DNA from: Oscillospiraceae bacterium
GTDB lineage: Bacteria; Bacillota; Clostridia; Oscillospirales; CAG-382
DNA: 64,000 nucleotides
NCBI GenBank assembly: GCA_015063885.1
Contig: SVTH01000008.1
Location: 1-64,000, forward strand
Direction: 5' to 3'
Made by a program: the position numbers and the translations under genes. The notes beneath the pieces are model-generated. The model searched no databases. It saw only the letters and a list, made by a program, of their open reading frames with translations, and was not told where the DNA came from. Shown here one piece after another: positions 44,921-54,637 of this stretch (the first letter of the stretch is position 1; every line of letters starts with the position of its first letter).

Positions 44921-47900
44921 TAGTTGGTATACTCCTTAAAATTCTCTTCCAAGCCGGAAAGGCTGAGGCGGATATAATCCGAGATGCCCTTTTGATGCAT
45001 GGTCACGCCGTACAGGGTGTCTGCACGTTCCATGGTGCCGCGACGGTGGGTAATGACGATGTACTGAGTCTTTTCGCTGTGAGAACGGATGTAATCGGCG
45101 AATTTGTTCAGGTTGATATCGTCAAGGGCGCTTTCGATCTCGTCGAAAATACAGAAGGGTGCGGGGTTGACGCTTTGCAATGCCAGGTACAAGGCGATGG
45201 CGGCAAAGGACTGCTCACCGCCGGAGAGCAAGGAAATGCTCTTTACGCTCTTTCCCGGCGGCTTCAGGATGATGTCGATGCCGCATTCCAGGGGATTCTC
45301 CGGGTCTTGCAATTCGATTCTGGCGCTACCGCCGCCGAAGAGCTCCACGAACACCCGGGCAAAGCTTTCGTTGATCTGCTTGAAGGTGGAGACGAAGCTT
45401 TCCTTCATCTCGGTCTCCAGCTTGGAAATGGTACCGTCCAGACTGCGGCGGGTCTTTTGGAGATCCTCCACCTGGGCGGAAAGGAAGTCGTAGCGTTCCT
45501 TGGTTTGACGGTACTCCTCCACGGCGTTTACGTTGATGACGCCCATGGAGCGGATCTTAGCCTTCAGAGATGCCAAACGGGAAGGAGCCTTTTCCATTTG
45601 CTCCTCGGGGAGGCGGAAGGCCTCCGCATCGGAGTAAGTCAGCTCGTATTCATCCCACAGCTTGGCGGTAACGGTATCGAAATCCTCGTTGAGACGGCGG
45701 AAATTGTTCTCCTCGTTGGTGACGCGGACAAAGGCGTCCTCCCGCTTTTGCTGAGCCTCCTTATGGAGACGGCGGATCTCGGAAAGCTTATTTTCCTGTG
45801 CTTCCCTGCTTCCCACCAGCTCGGCAAGCTTGGCGTCTCCTGCGGCGATACCCTTGCAGGCGGCGGCGATCTTTTCCTCCACCACGGCGATGCGGTTGCC
45901 ACGCTCGGTGATGCTGTTTTGGGCAGATGCCACGGCTACCCGCAAGGTAGCGATGCGGTCCATGATCCCTGTCAGCTGAGCGGTCTGCTGGGTAAGGCTG
46001 GCAGACAGGCTGTCGGTATAGGAGCGTTTGGAGACTACAATGATCCGTGCCTGGGAAAGAGCCTCGTAGGAGGCGGATTCAGCAAGACGGGCATCCTCCA
46101 CCTGTTTTTTGCAGGTGCGGTTCTTTTCCTCTGCGGTAAGCACTGCCTGGTTGCGGACATCAAGTCCCTTCTGAACGGCCTGCAATCTCTCTTCCAGAGA
46201 GCGTCTGCCGTCGGAATCGGCGTTTTTGCCGTTTTCGATGGAGCGGATATGGGAAAGCTCCTCTTCCATACGAACCAAGTAGCCGTTGATCTCGTTTTCC
46301 GCTTCGTCGTAACGGGCCTTCTGCTCTGCGGAGAGCAGTTCAAGTTCGTTGGCGGCGGCTTCGTTTTCTTCCACGGAGCGTTTTCTGCGGGAGGCCTTGC
46401 GGTCAAGCTCCAGCAGAGCCATGTTCAGCTCGCGGATCTCCCCGGAAAGGCGCTCAATATCCATGGCACGGGTGAACACGCCCACCTTTTTGGCGGCGGC
46501 ACCGCCGGTAAAGCTTCCGCCGGGATGGATCACCTGGCCGTCCAGGGTGACGATCTTCACCTTATAGCCGGTAGCAGATGCGATCTTGGTAGCGTTGTCG
46601 ATATGATCGGCGATCACCGTTCTGCCAAGCAGATCGTTGGCGACGCCGCGGAATTTCTCTTCAAAGCGGGCAAGCTGGGAAGCAATGCCCACGTAACCTT
46701 CCATGTTCTTGATCTTGGAAACGTCGCAGAGAGAGCCTTTGACGGTGTCCAAGGGCAGGAAGGTAGCTCGACCGATGTGGTGATCCTTCAGATAACGGAT
46801 ACAGGCCTTGGCATCCTCGGCACTTTCCACCACCACGAACTGAACAGAGGCGGCCAGAGCGGTCTCCAAAGCGACGACATACTCGTTCTCTGCGGAAAGG
46901 ATATTGGAAACGGGACCGTGGAGCACCACGTTAGCCCCGCCGTTTCTGCGGATCTTGCCTGCGGCGCCATCCTTTAAGATGCTGCGCACGCTTTCGGAAT
47001 AGCCCTCGAATAGCTGTTCCATTCTCTGCAGGGACTCACGGCGCTGTTCGGCTGCGGTAAGCTTCAGACGGAGTGAAACGGCTTCCTCCCGAAGTTTGGC
47101 TTCCTCGGCGGAATCGGTACGGATCTGCTCCCGCTTTTCTTTGATGGCGGTAAGGGTTTCCATATACTCCGCTTCCAGAATGTCACGGACGGCTTCCTTC
47201 TCTTTGCAGACGGCCTCCAGGGAGGCGATACGCTCTTTCCCCGCGGAAATACGCTCCTCGCTTTCGGAATCGCTCTTTTTGGCGGCTTCCAATTCTGCGG
47301 ACAGGGCGGCCTCCGCCATATTCAGGTCGGAAAGAGCCTGTCTTGCAAGGGTGAGGGTCTGCTCGGCGTCCTCGGCTTCCTTGGTCAAAGCGGCCACCTT
47401 TTCTCTGGCGGCCTGCCATGCGGTCTCCTTGGCGGCGGAATCCGTCTCGGCTTCCAGTACAGCCTCCTTGGAGGCGGTGATCTCTTGCTCGGTTGCGGTG
47501 ATCTGCTTGGCAATCACGGCGGAGCGCTGTTCCGATTCCGCAATCTCGCAATTGCTGTCGGAAACGATCTGCTCGTAGTGCTGGAGGTCGTTGAGGCAAA
47601 CCGCTTTTTCTCCTTCCGCCTCTGCCTTGATGCGTTCGGAGACGGATTTTTCCTGCTCCGTCAAGGACATAAGGCGGGCAAATTCGTAGCTTTCGTTCAG
47701 CTGGTCGTCCAGCTCTTTTTCCAGCGTTGTCTCGGCAAGCTGAGCCTGCTCCAGGGCGTTTTGGGCATGGGTCAAGCCCTCCTCACCCAGGTTGCGTTTT
47801 TCCCGCAAGTCGTCCAGGCGGTTGAGCCAGAGGGTGATCTCCAAACCCTTCTTTTCTTCGCTGAGAACAAGATACTGCTTGGCGTTTTCCGCTTCCTTTT

Positions 47901-48576
47901 CCAGAGGCTTTACGCGGGAAGCCACCTCCTGGAGGATATCGGTAACGCGCAACAGGTTGTTTTCCGTATCGGCAAGCTTCCGTTCCGCCTCGGTCTTGCG
48001 GTAGCGGAAACGGGAGATGCCTGCGGCTTCCTCAAAAATACTGCGGCGTTCATCGCCCTTTTGAGAAAGCACCTCGGCGATCTTGCCCTGGCTGATGACG
48101 GAATAGCCTTCTCTGCCGATACCGGTATCGTAAAACATCTCGTAGATGTCCTTCAAGCGGGACAGCTTGCGGTTGATGTAGTATTCACTCTCGCCGCTAC
48201 GGTAATATTTACGGGTGATCACCGTTTCGGGAGAATCGGAAAGGCGGGGCTTTTCGTCGGCGGAGACTTCCTCCTCCATGTCCAGGGTCAGCTGGTGGGT
48301 GGAGCGGTACTCCTCCTCGGAATCAATGTACAGAGAAACGGAAGCGCAATTGGAGGCGGGACGAGTGGGCGTACCGTTGAAAATAACGTCGTCCATCTTG
48401 GAGCCGCGCAAGCTCTTCATGCTCATTTCGCCCAATACCCAACGCACGGCGTCGGAGATGTTGGATTTACCGCTTCCGTTAGGACCGATGATGGCGGTAA
48501 CACCTTGCTCGAAGGTGATCTTGGTTTTATCGGGGAACGATTTGAACCCCTGCATTTCCACAGCTTTTAATCGCAT
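44920..48576 (-). CDS. smc: Chromosome segregation ATPase SMC
   Basis: This 1218-residue protein is full length. It has Walker A GPNGSGKS (31-38), two long coiled coils around a glycine-rich hinge (GPVSNILSAENEY to GKVV-type region near 550-690), signature LSGGEQSFAAIAL and Walker B ICIFDEIESALDD-like segment near the end. It is the core of the ScpAB condensin. The ScpA and ScpB genes are not in the window. Confidence 0.97.
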   Translation of the reverse strand: MRLKAVEMQGFKSFPDKTKITFEQGVTAIIGPNGSGKSNISDAVRWVLGEMSMKSLRGSKMDDVIFNGTPTRPASNCASVSLYIDSEEEYRSTHQLTLDMEEEVSADEKPRLSDSPETVITRKYYRSGESEYYINRKLSRLKDIYEMFYDTGIGREGYSVISQGKIAEVLSQKGDERRSIFEEAAGISRFRYRKTEAERKLADTENNLLRVTDILQEVASRVKPLEKEAENAKQYLVLSEEKKGLEITLWLNRLDDLREKRNLGEEGLTHAQNALEQAQLAETTLEKELDDQLNESYEFARLMSLTEQEKSVSERIKAEAEGEKAVCLNDLQHYEQIVSDSNCEIAESEQRSAVIAKQITATEQEITASKEAVLEAETDSAAKETAWQAAREKVAALTKEAEDAEQTLTLARQALSDLNMAEAALSAELEAAKKSDSESEERISAGKERIASLEAVCKEKEAVRDILEAEYMETLTAIKEKREQIRTDSAEEAKLREEAVSLRLKLTAAEQRRESLQRMEQLFEGYSESVRSILKDGAAGKIRRNGGANVVLHGPVSNILSAENEYVVALETALAASVQFVVVESAEDAKACIRYLKDHHIGRATFLPLDTVKGSLCDVSKIKNMEGYVGIASQLARFEEKFRGVANDLLGRTVIADHIDNATKIASATGYKVKIVTLDGQVIHPGGSFTGGAAAKKVGVFTRAMDIERLSGEIRELNMALLELDRKASRRKRSVEENEAAANELELLSAEQKARYDEAENEINGYLVRMEEELSHIRSIENGKNADSDGRRSLEERLQAVQKGLDVRNQAVLTAEEKNRTCKKQVEDARLAESASYEALSQARIIVVSKRSYTDSLSASLTQQTAQLTGIMDRIATLRVAVASAQNSITERGNRIAVVEEKIAAACKGIAAGDAKLAELVGSREAQENKLSEIRRLHKEAQQKREDAFVRVTNEENNFRRLNEDFDTVTAKLWDEYELTYSDAEAFRLPEEQMEKAPSRLASLKAKIRSMGVINVNAVEEYRQTKERYDFLSAQVEDLQKTRRSLDGTISKLETEMKESFVSTFKQINESFARVFVELFGGGSARIELQDPENPLECGIDIILKPPGKSVKSISLLSGGEQSFAAIALYLALQSVNPAPFCIFDEIESALDDINLNKFADYIRSHSEKTQYIVITHRRGTMERADTLYGVTMHQKGISDYIRLSLSGLEENFKEYTN

Positions 48577-48583
48577 GGCAGTG

Positions 48584-49600
48584 TTATCCTTCTATTGAGA
48601 GTTTCACACGGGGGACGGAAAGGGTATCGTCCTCCCGCAGATCTATGGTACGGGGTAACAGGGTATCTTGCAGCTCCTGCAAGATCAAACGGCGATGGCC
48701 TGTCAGCTTGGACAGCTCCCCCTTGGGTAAGTACACCGTGAGGTGTTTTCCCGCGGCGGCCTTTCCCGCCCGGCTGATGATCTCCTTTGCATAGAGATAG
48801 CCGTAGGCAAGCTCCGCAATGGAGCCGTCCTTGGGACCGAAGGGAGCGGCGGTGAGCTCGGGAGAGGATTGCAGCCCGATCTTCAAAACCTTCACGCCCC
48901 GGGAGAGAAAGATCTCCAGGCAGGAAGCGCAACGCTTGGCGGCTTCCGTTACGGTCAAGGGGCGGTAGACTCCCGACAACGTCATTTGGTGCAGCGGGGT
49001 TCCCGCAAACACCACGGTGGGATAGATACGGGCTTCCTTTGCACCCATGTCGCAGATGGCTTTTGCGGTGGCAAGCTCCTTTTCCTCATCGGAGCCCGGC
49101 AAGCCGATCATCATCTGCCCGGTAAAGCGAAAACTGTGCGCAATCAGCAGTTCGGCGGCACGGCGGGAATCCGCCGCGGCATGCCCTCTCCCCGACAGGG
49201 AAAGGACGCCGTCGTCCATGCTTTGCACGCCCAGCTCCACGTCCGTGACACGGTAGGTTTTCAGCAAGCCCAGGATCTCCCCGTCAATAAGGTCGGGGCG
49301 GGTGGAGATGCGGATGCCTACGGCGTCTCCCCTCTCCAGGTAAAGCTGTGCCCGTTCCAGCAGGGCGGTCATACGCTCCTTTGGGATCCCGGTAAAGCTT
49401 CCGCCGAAGAAGGCGATCCGGTTCTCGGTGGCGCTGAGATCGCCTGCGTTTGCCATCATGGCGTCAAAGGCGGCAAGCTCCGCCGTAAGATCCTCCGCCG
49501 TTTCCCGGTGCCCCGTGATCTTTTCCTGGGAGCAAAAGGCACAGCGGTGGGGACATCCCGCAAAAGGGACGAAAAAGGGCAGGTTACGGTGTTTCTTCAT
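48584..49600 (-). CDS. Radical SAM protein, Elp3-like without acetyltransferase domain
   Basis: The 338-residue protein has the cluster motif CPHRCAFC near residue 16, FFGGSFTGIP, ISTRPD and ELGVQSMDDGVL, matching the Elp3-like radical SAM group found beside rnc and smc in Clostridia. The GNAT half of Elp3 is missing. The substrate is unknown; tRNA modification is possible. It overlaps rnc by 17 bases. Confidence 0.85.
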   Translation of the reverse strand: MKKHRNLPFFVPFAGCPHRCAFCSQEKITGHRETAEDLTAELAAFDAMMANAGDLSATENRIAFFGGSFTGIPKERMTALLERAQLYLERGDAVGIRISTRPDLIDGEILGLLKTYRVTDVELGVQSMDDGVLSLSGRGHAAADSRRAAELLIAHSFRFTGQMMIGLPGSDEEKELATAKAICDMGAKEARIYPTVVFAGTPLHQMTLSGVYRPLTVTEAAKRCASCLEIFLSRGVKVLKIGLQSSPELTAAPFGPKDGSIAELAYGYLYAKEIISRAGKAAAGKHLTVYLPKGELSKLTGHRRLILQELQDTLLPRTIDLREDDTLSVPRVKLSIEG

Positions 49601-50303
49601 TCAGCTCGCCCAAAAGGACCAAGGCGTGCTTGGCGGCTTGCTGTTCCGCCTCCCGCTTGGTTCTCCCCTTGCCTGCGCCCAAAAGGTTGGAGTTCAGGTA
49701 GACCTCAAAATGGAAGATACGGTCGTGAGGAGGGCCTTCTTCGCCCTTTTCCACGTAGGAAAGCTTTTCCTCGGGGGTCTGCTGAACGATCCGCTGGAGC
49801 ATGGATTTATAATCCTCGGTGCCTTTTTTGGAAACCGCTTCCAGCATACGGATGAGGCGGGGCAGCAGGAAGGTCTTCACCTGCTCCATGCCGCTGTCCA
49901 AATAGATGGCGGCAAGGAGGGCTTCGAACGCGTCGGCAATGATGCTCTTCCGTTTTTTGCCGCCGCCGGAGATGATCTCACCGTGGCCGAAGGACATGAA
50001 GTCACCAAGGCCGATCTCCGTTGCCAACACGGCAAGAGTAGCTTCGCACACCAAGGCCGCGCGGGTCTTTGTCAGGAAGCCTTCGTCCTCCCCGGGGAAG
50101 GTGGCGAAAAGATATTCCGCAGTGATGACGGAAAGGATGGAATCCCCCAGGAACTCCAGGCGTTCGTTGCTTTCGATCTTGCGGCGTTTGTTTTCGTTGC
50201 AGTAAGAGGAATGAGTCAAGGCCTCCTCCAGGAGAGCCGTGTTACGGAATCGGTACCCGATCCGCTCCTGCAACAGTGATTTTGGATATTCGTTCTGATT
50301 CAA
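49584..50303 (-). CDS. rnc: Ribonuclease III
   Basis: TTG at 50303 follows AAAGGAAG and gives 239 residues; a longer frame runs into topA. The catalytic signature ERLEFLGDSIL is at 48-58, followed by a second acidic site and a C-terminal double-stranded RNA-binding domain (FEVYLNSNLLGAGKGRTKREAEQQAAKHAL). It processes rRNA and other duplex RNA. rnc-smc-ftsY grouping is typical. Confidence 0.95.
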   Translation of the reverse strand: MNQNEYPKSLLQERIGYRFRNTALLEEALTHSSYCNENKRRKIESNERLEFLGDSILSVITAEYLFATFPGEDEGFLTKTRAALVCEATLAVLATEIGLGDFMSFGHGEIISGGGKKRKSIIADAFEALLAAIYLDSGMEQVKTFLLPRLIRMLEAVSKKGTEDYKSMLQRIVQQTPEEKLSYVEKGEEGPPHDRIFHFEVYLNSNLLGAGKGRTKREAEQQAAKHALVLLGELNEETP

Positions 50304-50329
50304 CTGGTACACTTCCTTTCCCGAAGGGG

Positions 50330-52552
50330 TTATTTCCCTTCGGTCCAGCCGCAACCGGATTTACAGTATACGGTGCCCTTTCCTTTCTTTCTCAGAAGGG
50401 CGCTTCCGCACCCGGGGCACTTATCTCCCGTGGGTGCATCCCAGGAGGAGAAGGAGCATTCGGGGTATTTTTCACAGCAATAGTAGGTCTTATGCTTGCG
50501 GGTCTGCTTGATCAGGATACGCTTGCCGCAATCGGGACAGGGGATGCCGCTGTCTCTGTAGAAGGGCATGCTTCCCTTGCAGTCGGGATATTTACGGCAG
50601 GCAAAGAAGGTGCCGTAGGCGCCTTTACGGGCGATCATTTCCCCGCCGCAGATGGGACAGGGATCGTCTGCCACGATCTCGGGCTGGCGGTCTTCTTCGG
50701 TTTCGGCCGTTTCTTCCTTGGTTTCCAAGCGCTTGGTGTTCTTGCATTTGGGATAGTTGGGACAAGCGGCAAATTTGCCGTATCTGCCCTCACGCTGGAT
50801 CATACGGGCACCGCATTTCTCGCAGATCATATCCAGCTCCACCTTCTGAAGAGCGATACGCTCATCGCCGAGGGTCTCGGAGGCGTGCTTCAGCTGTGCC
50901 TCGAAATCCGTATAGAAGCGGCGGAGAACGGCGATATAATCCTCGTCACCGCTTTCGATGCGGTCAAGATCCAACTCCATCTCCGCAGTGAAGTTATAGT
51001 CCACGATGTTGGAGAAGGCGTTCTTCATCAGATCGGTGGTGACAAAGCCCAGATCCGTGGGGATGAGGGTCTTGCCCTCTCTCTTCACGTAGCCGCGGTT
51101 TACGATGGTGGTGATGGTGGCGGTATAGGTGGAAGGACGTCCGATGCCCTTCTCTTCCAGGATACGGATCAGGGAGCCCTCGGTGTATCTGGGAGGGGGC
51201 TGGGTGAACTTCTGCTCGGGAGTAACGGAAAGAGGAGACAGGCGGGAGCCTTCGTTCAGCTCGGGAAGTCTGCCTTCTGCTTCCTCCTCGTCGGCGTCGT
51301 CATACAGCGCCATATAGCCGCGGAAGCGGACGGTGTTGCCGCTGGCACGGAACACGGCGGAGCCGGAAAGAAGATCGGCGGAAACGGTATCGAAGGCGGC
51401 CGCCGCCATCTGGCTTGCCATAAAGCGCTCCCAGATCAGCTTATACAGCTTATACTGATCCGCAGACAGCTTGCCCTTGATGTCGTCGGGAAGCAATGCG
51501 GGATCGGAGGGACGGATAGCTTCGTGGGCGTCCTGGGCGTTCTTGCGCATTTTATACTGGTTGGGGGTTTCGGGATAGTACGCTTCGCCGTAACGGGACA
51601 GGATCACGCTCTTGGCGGTTTCTCTCGCTTCCTCGGAGATACGGAGAGAGTCGGTACGCATATAGGTGATCAGACCGTGAGTGCTCTTTTCCCCCAGATT
51701 CACGCCCTCGTAAAGCTCCTGGGCGATCATCATGGTGCGGGAGGATTGGAAGCCGAGACGGCGGTTTGCCTCCTGCTGTAAGGTGGAGGTAACGAAGGGA
51801 GGCTGGGGCTTACGGTGCTTGACGGATTTCTTGACGGAAAGAACGGTGAAGTCCCCGTTCATGGAAGCCAGCACGGCATCCACGTCGGCCTTGCAGTGCA
51901 GATCTCTCTTGCCGTTTTCGTCACCGTGATAATGAGCGGTAAAGGTCTCGCCTGCGTCGTTTTTCAAAAGAGCGTTGATGTGCCAATACTCCTCGGGAAC
52001 GAATGCACGGATCTCCTCCTCGCGCTCCACGATGATGCGGGTGGCAACAGACTGGACGCGGCCTGCCGAAAGACCGTTTTTGATCTTCTTCCACAGGAAG
52101 GGGCTGATCTGATAGCCTACCAGACGGTCCAGGATACGGCGGGTCTGCTGGGAGTTGACCATGTCCATATCAATGTCTCGGGGAGACTTGATGGCTTCCT
52201 TCACAACGTTTTTTGTGATCTCGTTAAAGGTGATGCGCTTAGTCTTTTCCGGATCCAGCTTCAGAACCGCGGCGAGATGCCAGCTGATGGCTTCTCCTTC
52301 GCGGTCGGGGTCCGCCGCCAGCAGGACGCGGTCTGCAGCCTTCGCTTCCTTGCGAAGCTCGTTGATCAGATCGCCCTTGCCGCGGATGTTGATATATTGA
52401 GGCTCAAAGTCGTTTTCGATATCGATACCCAGTTTACTTTTGGGCAGGTCGCGGACGTGGCCCTTGGAGGCCTTGACCTTATAGCCTTTTCCCAAAAAGC
52501 TTTTGATGGAATTGGCTTTTGTTGGGGACTCCACGATAACCAATGTGTTCAT
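50330..52552 (-). CDS. topA: DNA topoisomerase I
   Basis: The 740-residue protein has the Toprim domain (VESPTKA 7-13 and AADPDREGEA), the active-site tyrosine in GLITYMRTDS, and four C-terminal zinc-ribbon segments (CEKCG, CPICG, CPDCG, CPGCG). It relaxes negative supercoils. RBS AAGGAGAT. It follows dprA by 28 bases, the standard dprA-topA order. Confidence 0.97.
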   Translation of the reverse strand: MNTLVIVESPTKANSIKSFLGKGYKVKASKGHVRDLPKSKLGIDIENDFEPQYINIRGKGDLINELRKEAKAADRVLLAADPDREGEAISWHLAAVLKLDPEKTKRITFNEITKNVVKEAIKSPRDIDMDMVNSQQTRRILDRLVGYQISPFLWKKIKNGLSAGRVQSVATRIIVEREEEIRAFVPEEYWHINALLKNDAGETFTAHYHGDENGKRDLHCKADVDAVLASMNGDFTVLSVKKSVKHRKPQPPFVTSTLQQEANRRLGFQSSRTMMIAQELYEGVNLGEKSTHGLITYMRTDSLRISEEARETAKSVILSRYGEAYYPETPNQYKMRKNAQDAHEAIRPSDPALLPDDIKGKLSADQYKLYKLIWERFMASQMAAAAFDTVSADLLSGSAVFRASGNTVRFRGYMALYDDADEEEAEGRLPELNEGSRLSPLSVTPEQKFTQPPPRYTEGSLIRILEEKGIGRPSTYTATITTIVNRGYVKREGKTLIPTDLGFVTTDLMKNAFSNIVDYNFTAEMELDLDRIESGDEDYIAVLRRFYTDFEAQLKHASETLGDERIALQKVELDMICEKCGARMIQREGRYGKFAACPNYPKCKNTKRLETKEETAETEEDRQPEIVADDPCPICGGEMIARKGAYGTFFACRKYPDCKGSMPFYRDSGIPCPDCGKRILIKQTRKHKTYYCCEKYPECSFSSWDAPTGDKCPGCGSALLRKKGKGTVYCKSGCGWTEGK

Positions 52553-52580
52553 AGTGTTGCTTCTATCTCCTTGGTGTGAA

Positions 52581-53774
52581 TTATATACAAGTGAAACGGT
52601 TGCCGGGCAAAGAATGGATCTTACCGTCTATTTCCAGCTCGGTAAGCTCTGCCAGCAGGTCGCCGATGCTGATTCCCGTAAGAGCGGCAAGCTCGTCGGC
52701 GGTGAGAGATCTGCCCTTTAAGGCGGAGCAGATCTTTTTGGGGATGGGCAGCTCCGGCTCCTTTTTGGGCGGAGGCGGAGGCGGTGTGGGTACGGGCGCT
52801 GCGGCGGGAAGCTCAAAGGGCTCTTCTTCCGCGGGAGCGGCGGATGCGTTGCCGTAGGCGTAGATCTTCTTGGAGGTGAGCAGATACTCCGGATGGATCT
52901 TGGTGGGATAGGACAGAGCCAGCTCGTTTAAAATATCCGATGCGGAGGTGGCGGTATGAGCGCCCTGCTTGATCAGCTCGTTGGTGCCTGCGTGGGCATC
53001 CCCCAAGGCGCCCGGAACGGCAAATACGGGCTTGTTCTGATACACGGCGTGCCGTGCGGTGATCAAGGCGCCGCTGTGCTCACCCGCTTCCACCACCAAG
53101 GTAGCCTTGGAAAGGCCGCTGATGATACGGTTGCGATTGGGGAAGTCTCCTCTGGTACGCTTACAGCCCGGGTACATCTCGCTGATGACCAGGCCGCTTT
53201 TATACAGAGCGTGAAAAGCTTTGTAATTCTCTTTGGGGTAGATCTCGTCGATGGGCGTTCCCAGGACGGCGATGGTATAGCCTCCCGCGCGGAAGGCGCC
53301 TCTGTGGGCACAGGTATCGATGCCCTTGGCCAGTCCGCTGATAACCGTGGCGCCGCAGACGGAAAGACGCATGGCAAAATCCTCGGCAACCTTGGCGCCG
53401 TAGGCTGTCATGGAGCGGGTGCCCACCACGGCGACACCCACCAAGTCGTTCAGATCCCGCAGGTCGCCGATGGCGTATAAAACAGCGGGAGGTGCCTGGA
53501 TCAGGCGGAGAGAATCGGGGTAGCGATCCTCGTAATAGGTGAGAACGTGGATCTGCTTTTCCTTCAGAGCTTTCATCAGCTCGTAGGCTTCGTCCAGGTC
53601 CTTGCGCTTGAGGTTCTTCTCGCAAAGATGTTTTCCGTTCAGGAAAGAAAAATCCTCGCACTCGTAGATCTCCCTGCAGGAGGAGAATCTGGTAAACAGC
53701 TTCAGATAGACAGTATTGGAGATACCGCAGGCCAGCTGTAACCATAATGCGTATAAAAGGTCGGGATTATGCAC
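52581..53774 (-). CDS. dprA: DNA processing protein DprA (Smf)
   Basis: GTG at 53774 follows GGAAGGAG. The 397-residue protein has an N-terminal SAM-like region, then the Rossmann core with VGTRSMTAYG, ISGLAKGIDTCAHRGA, FPNRNRIISGLS and HSGALITARHA. A proline-rich linker (VPTPPPPPPKK) precedes a C-terminal winged helix. DprA protects incoming ssDNA and loads RecA during transformation. The start overlaps the trmH stop by 8 bases. Confidence 0.95.
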   Translation of the reverse strand: MHNPDLLYALWLQLACGISNTVYLKLFTRFSSCREIYECEDFSFLNGKHLCEKNLKRKDLDEAYELMKALKEKQIHVLTYYEDRYPDSLRLIQAPPAVLYAIGDLRDLNDLVGVAVVGTRSMTAYGAKVAEDFAMRLSVCGATVISGLAKGIDTCAHRGAFRAGGYTIAVLGTPIDEIYPKENYKAFHALYKSGLVISEMYPGCKRTRGDFPNRNRIISGLSKATLVVEAGEHSGALITARHAVYQNKPVFAVPGALGDAHAGTNELIKQGAHTATSASDILNELALSYPTKIHPEYLLTSKKIYAYGNASAAPAEEEPFELPAAAPVPTPPPPPPKKEPELPIPKKICSALKGRSLTADELAALTGISIGDLLAELTELEIDGKIHSLPGNRFTCI

Positions 53775-54555
53775 GGCTTCGCACTCCTTCCCACATAATG
53801 ACTGCGGCGGCAATGGAAGCGTTCAGACTTTCCGCAGCGTCGGTCATGGGGATCAGCACCCCGCTTTGGCAGGCGGAAAGCAAAGCTTCCGATACGCCTT
53901 GCCCTTCGTTGCCCACCACGAAGAGGTCTTCCCTTCCCACGGGGAACTGCCCCAAGAGACGGCTTTTTTCACTCAACGCGGCGGCGTAGGTATATCTGCC
54001 CGTGCCCTCAAAGGATCTGACGAAGGAAACGGGGTCCTTGCAAAGGTAGGTGTTGCGAGAGAACAAAGCGCCCATGGTGGCGCGTACGGTCTTGGAGGCG
54101 TACACGTCGGCGCAGTCGGAGGACAACACCACAGACCACCCCAAAGCGGCGGCGGTACGCAGGACGGTTCCTACGTTGCCGTTATCCCGTACGGATTCCA
54201 AGAGAAGCACCTGCCCGGGAACCTGAGAAGCGTCGGTCACCTCCCGTACCCGCTCCAGATAAGGTGACACCGTTAAGATGCCCTGGGGAGCCTGCTCGGT
54301 GGAAAGCTTTTGAAAAACGTGGTCGGGAACGGAGCAAAGAACGTCCTCCGGCAGATCGGACAGCAGGTCTTTGTATTTGGAAAGGGCGCCGTCGGTGGCA
54401 AAAACGATATGAGGGGTATTGCCGAAGCGGAGGTACTCCTCCAACAGGTGAGCCCCTTCGAAAAAGAACAGTTTTTCCTCTTCCCGATGCTTACGGGACG
54501 AAAGCTTTCCGATACGAACCACTAATGGGTTGTTACGGGATTCGATACGCTTCAC
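53767..54555 (-). CDS. TrmH-family (SpoU) RNA 2'-O-ribose methyltransferase
   Basis: GTG at 54555 has AAAGGAGTG upstream. The 262-residue protein has an N-terminal substrate-binding region and a C-terminal knotted SPOUT domain with NVGTVLRTAAALG, VVGNEGQGVS and IPMTDAAESLNASIAAAV, the three SpoU motifs. It modifies a ribose of rRNA or tRNA; target unknown. It begins the operon through rdgB. Confidence 0.93.
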   Translation of the reverse strand: MKRIESRNNPLVVRIGKLSSRKHREEEKLFFFEGAHLLEEYLRFGNTPHIVFATDGALSKYKDLLSDLPEDVLCSVPDHVFQKLSTEQAPQGILTVSPYLERVREVTDASQVPGQVLLLESVRDNGNVGTVLRTAAALGWSVVLSSDCADVYASKTVRATMGALFSRNTYLCKDPVSFVRSFEGTGRYTYAAALSEKSRLLGQFPVGREDLFVVGNEGQGVSEALLSACQSGVLIPMTDAAESLNASIAAAVIMWEGVRSRA

Positions 54556-54608
54556 AGAGCCACTCCTTTCCACGGCAAAACAAAAAATCCATACCATAAT
54601 TATATATA

Positions 54609-54637
54609 ATAATAGTACAGATTTTTTGAATTGTCAA
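54609..54637 (-). promoter_or_regulatory. Promoter of the trmH-dprA-topA operon
   Basis: TTGACA (54632-54637), 17 bases and TATTAT (54609-54614) on the minus strand. The -35 overlaps the TGA stop of prmC. Confidence 0.87.

Noticed and set aside
44992-46977. Long plus-strand frame opposite smc
   Set aside because: SMC is intact on the minus strand with ATPase motifs; the opposite frame has no known domain.
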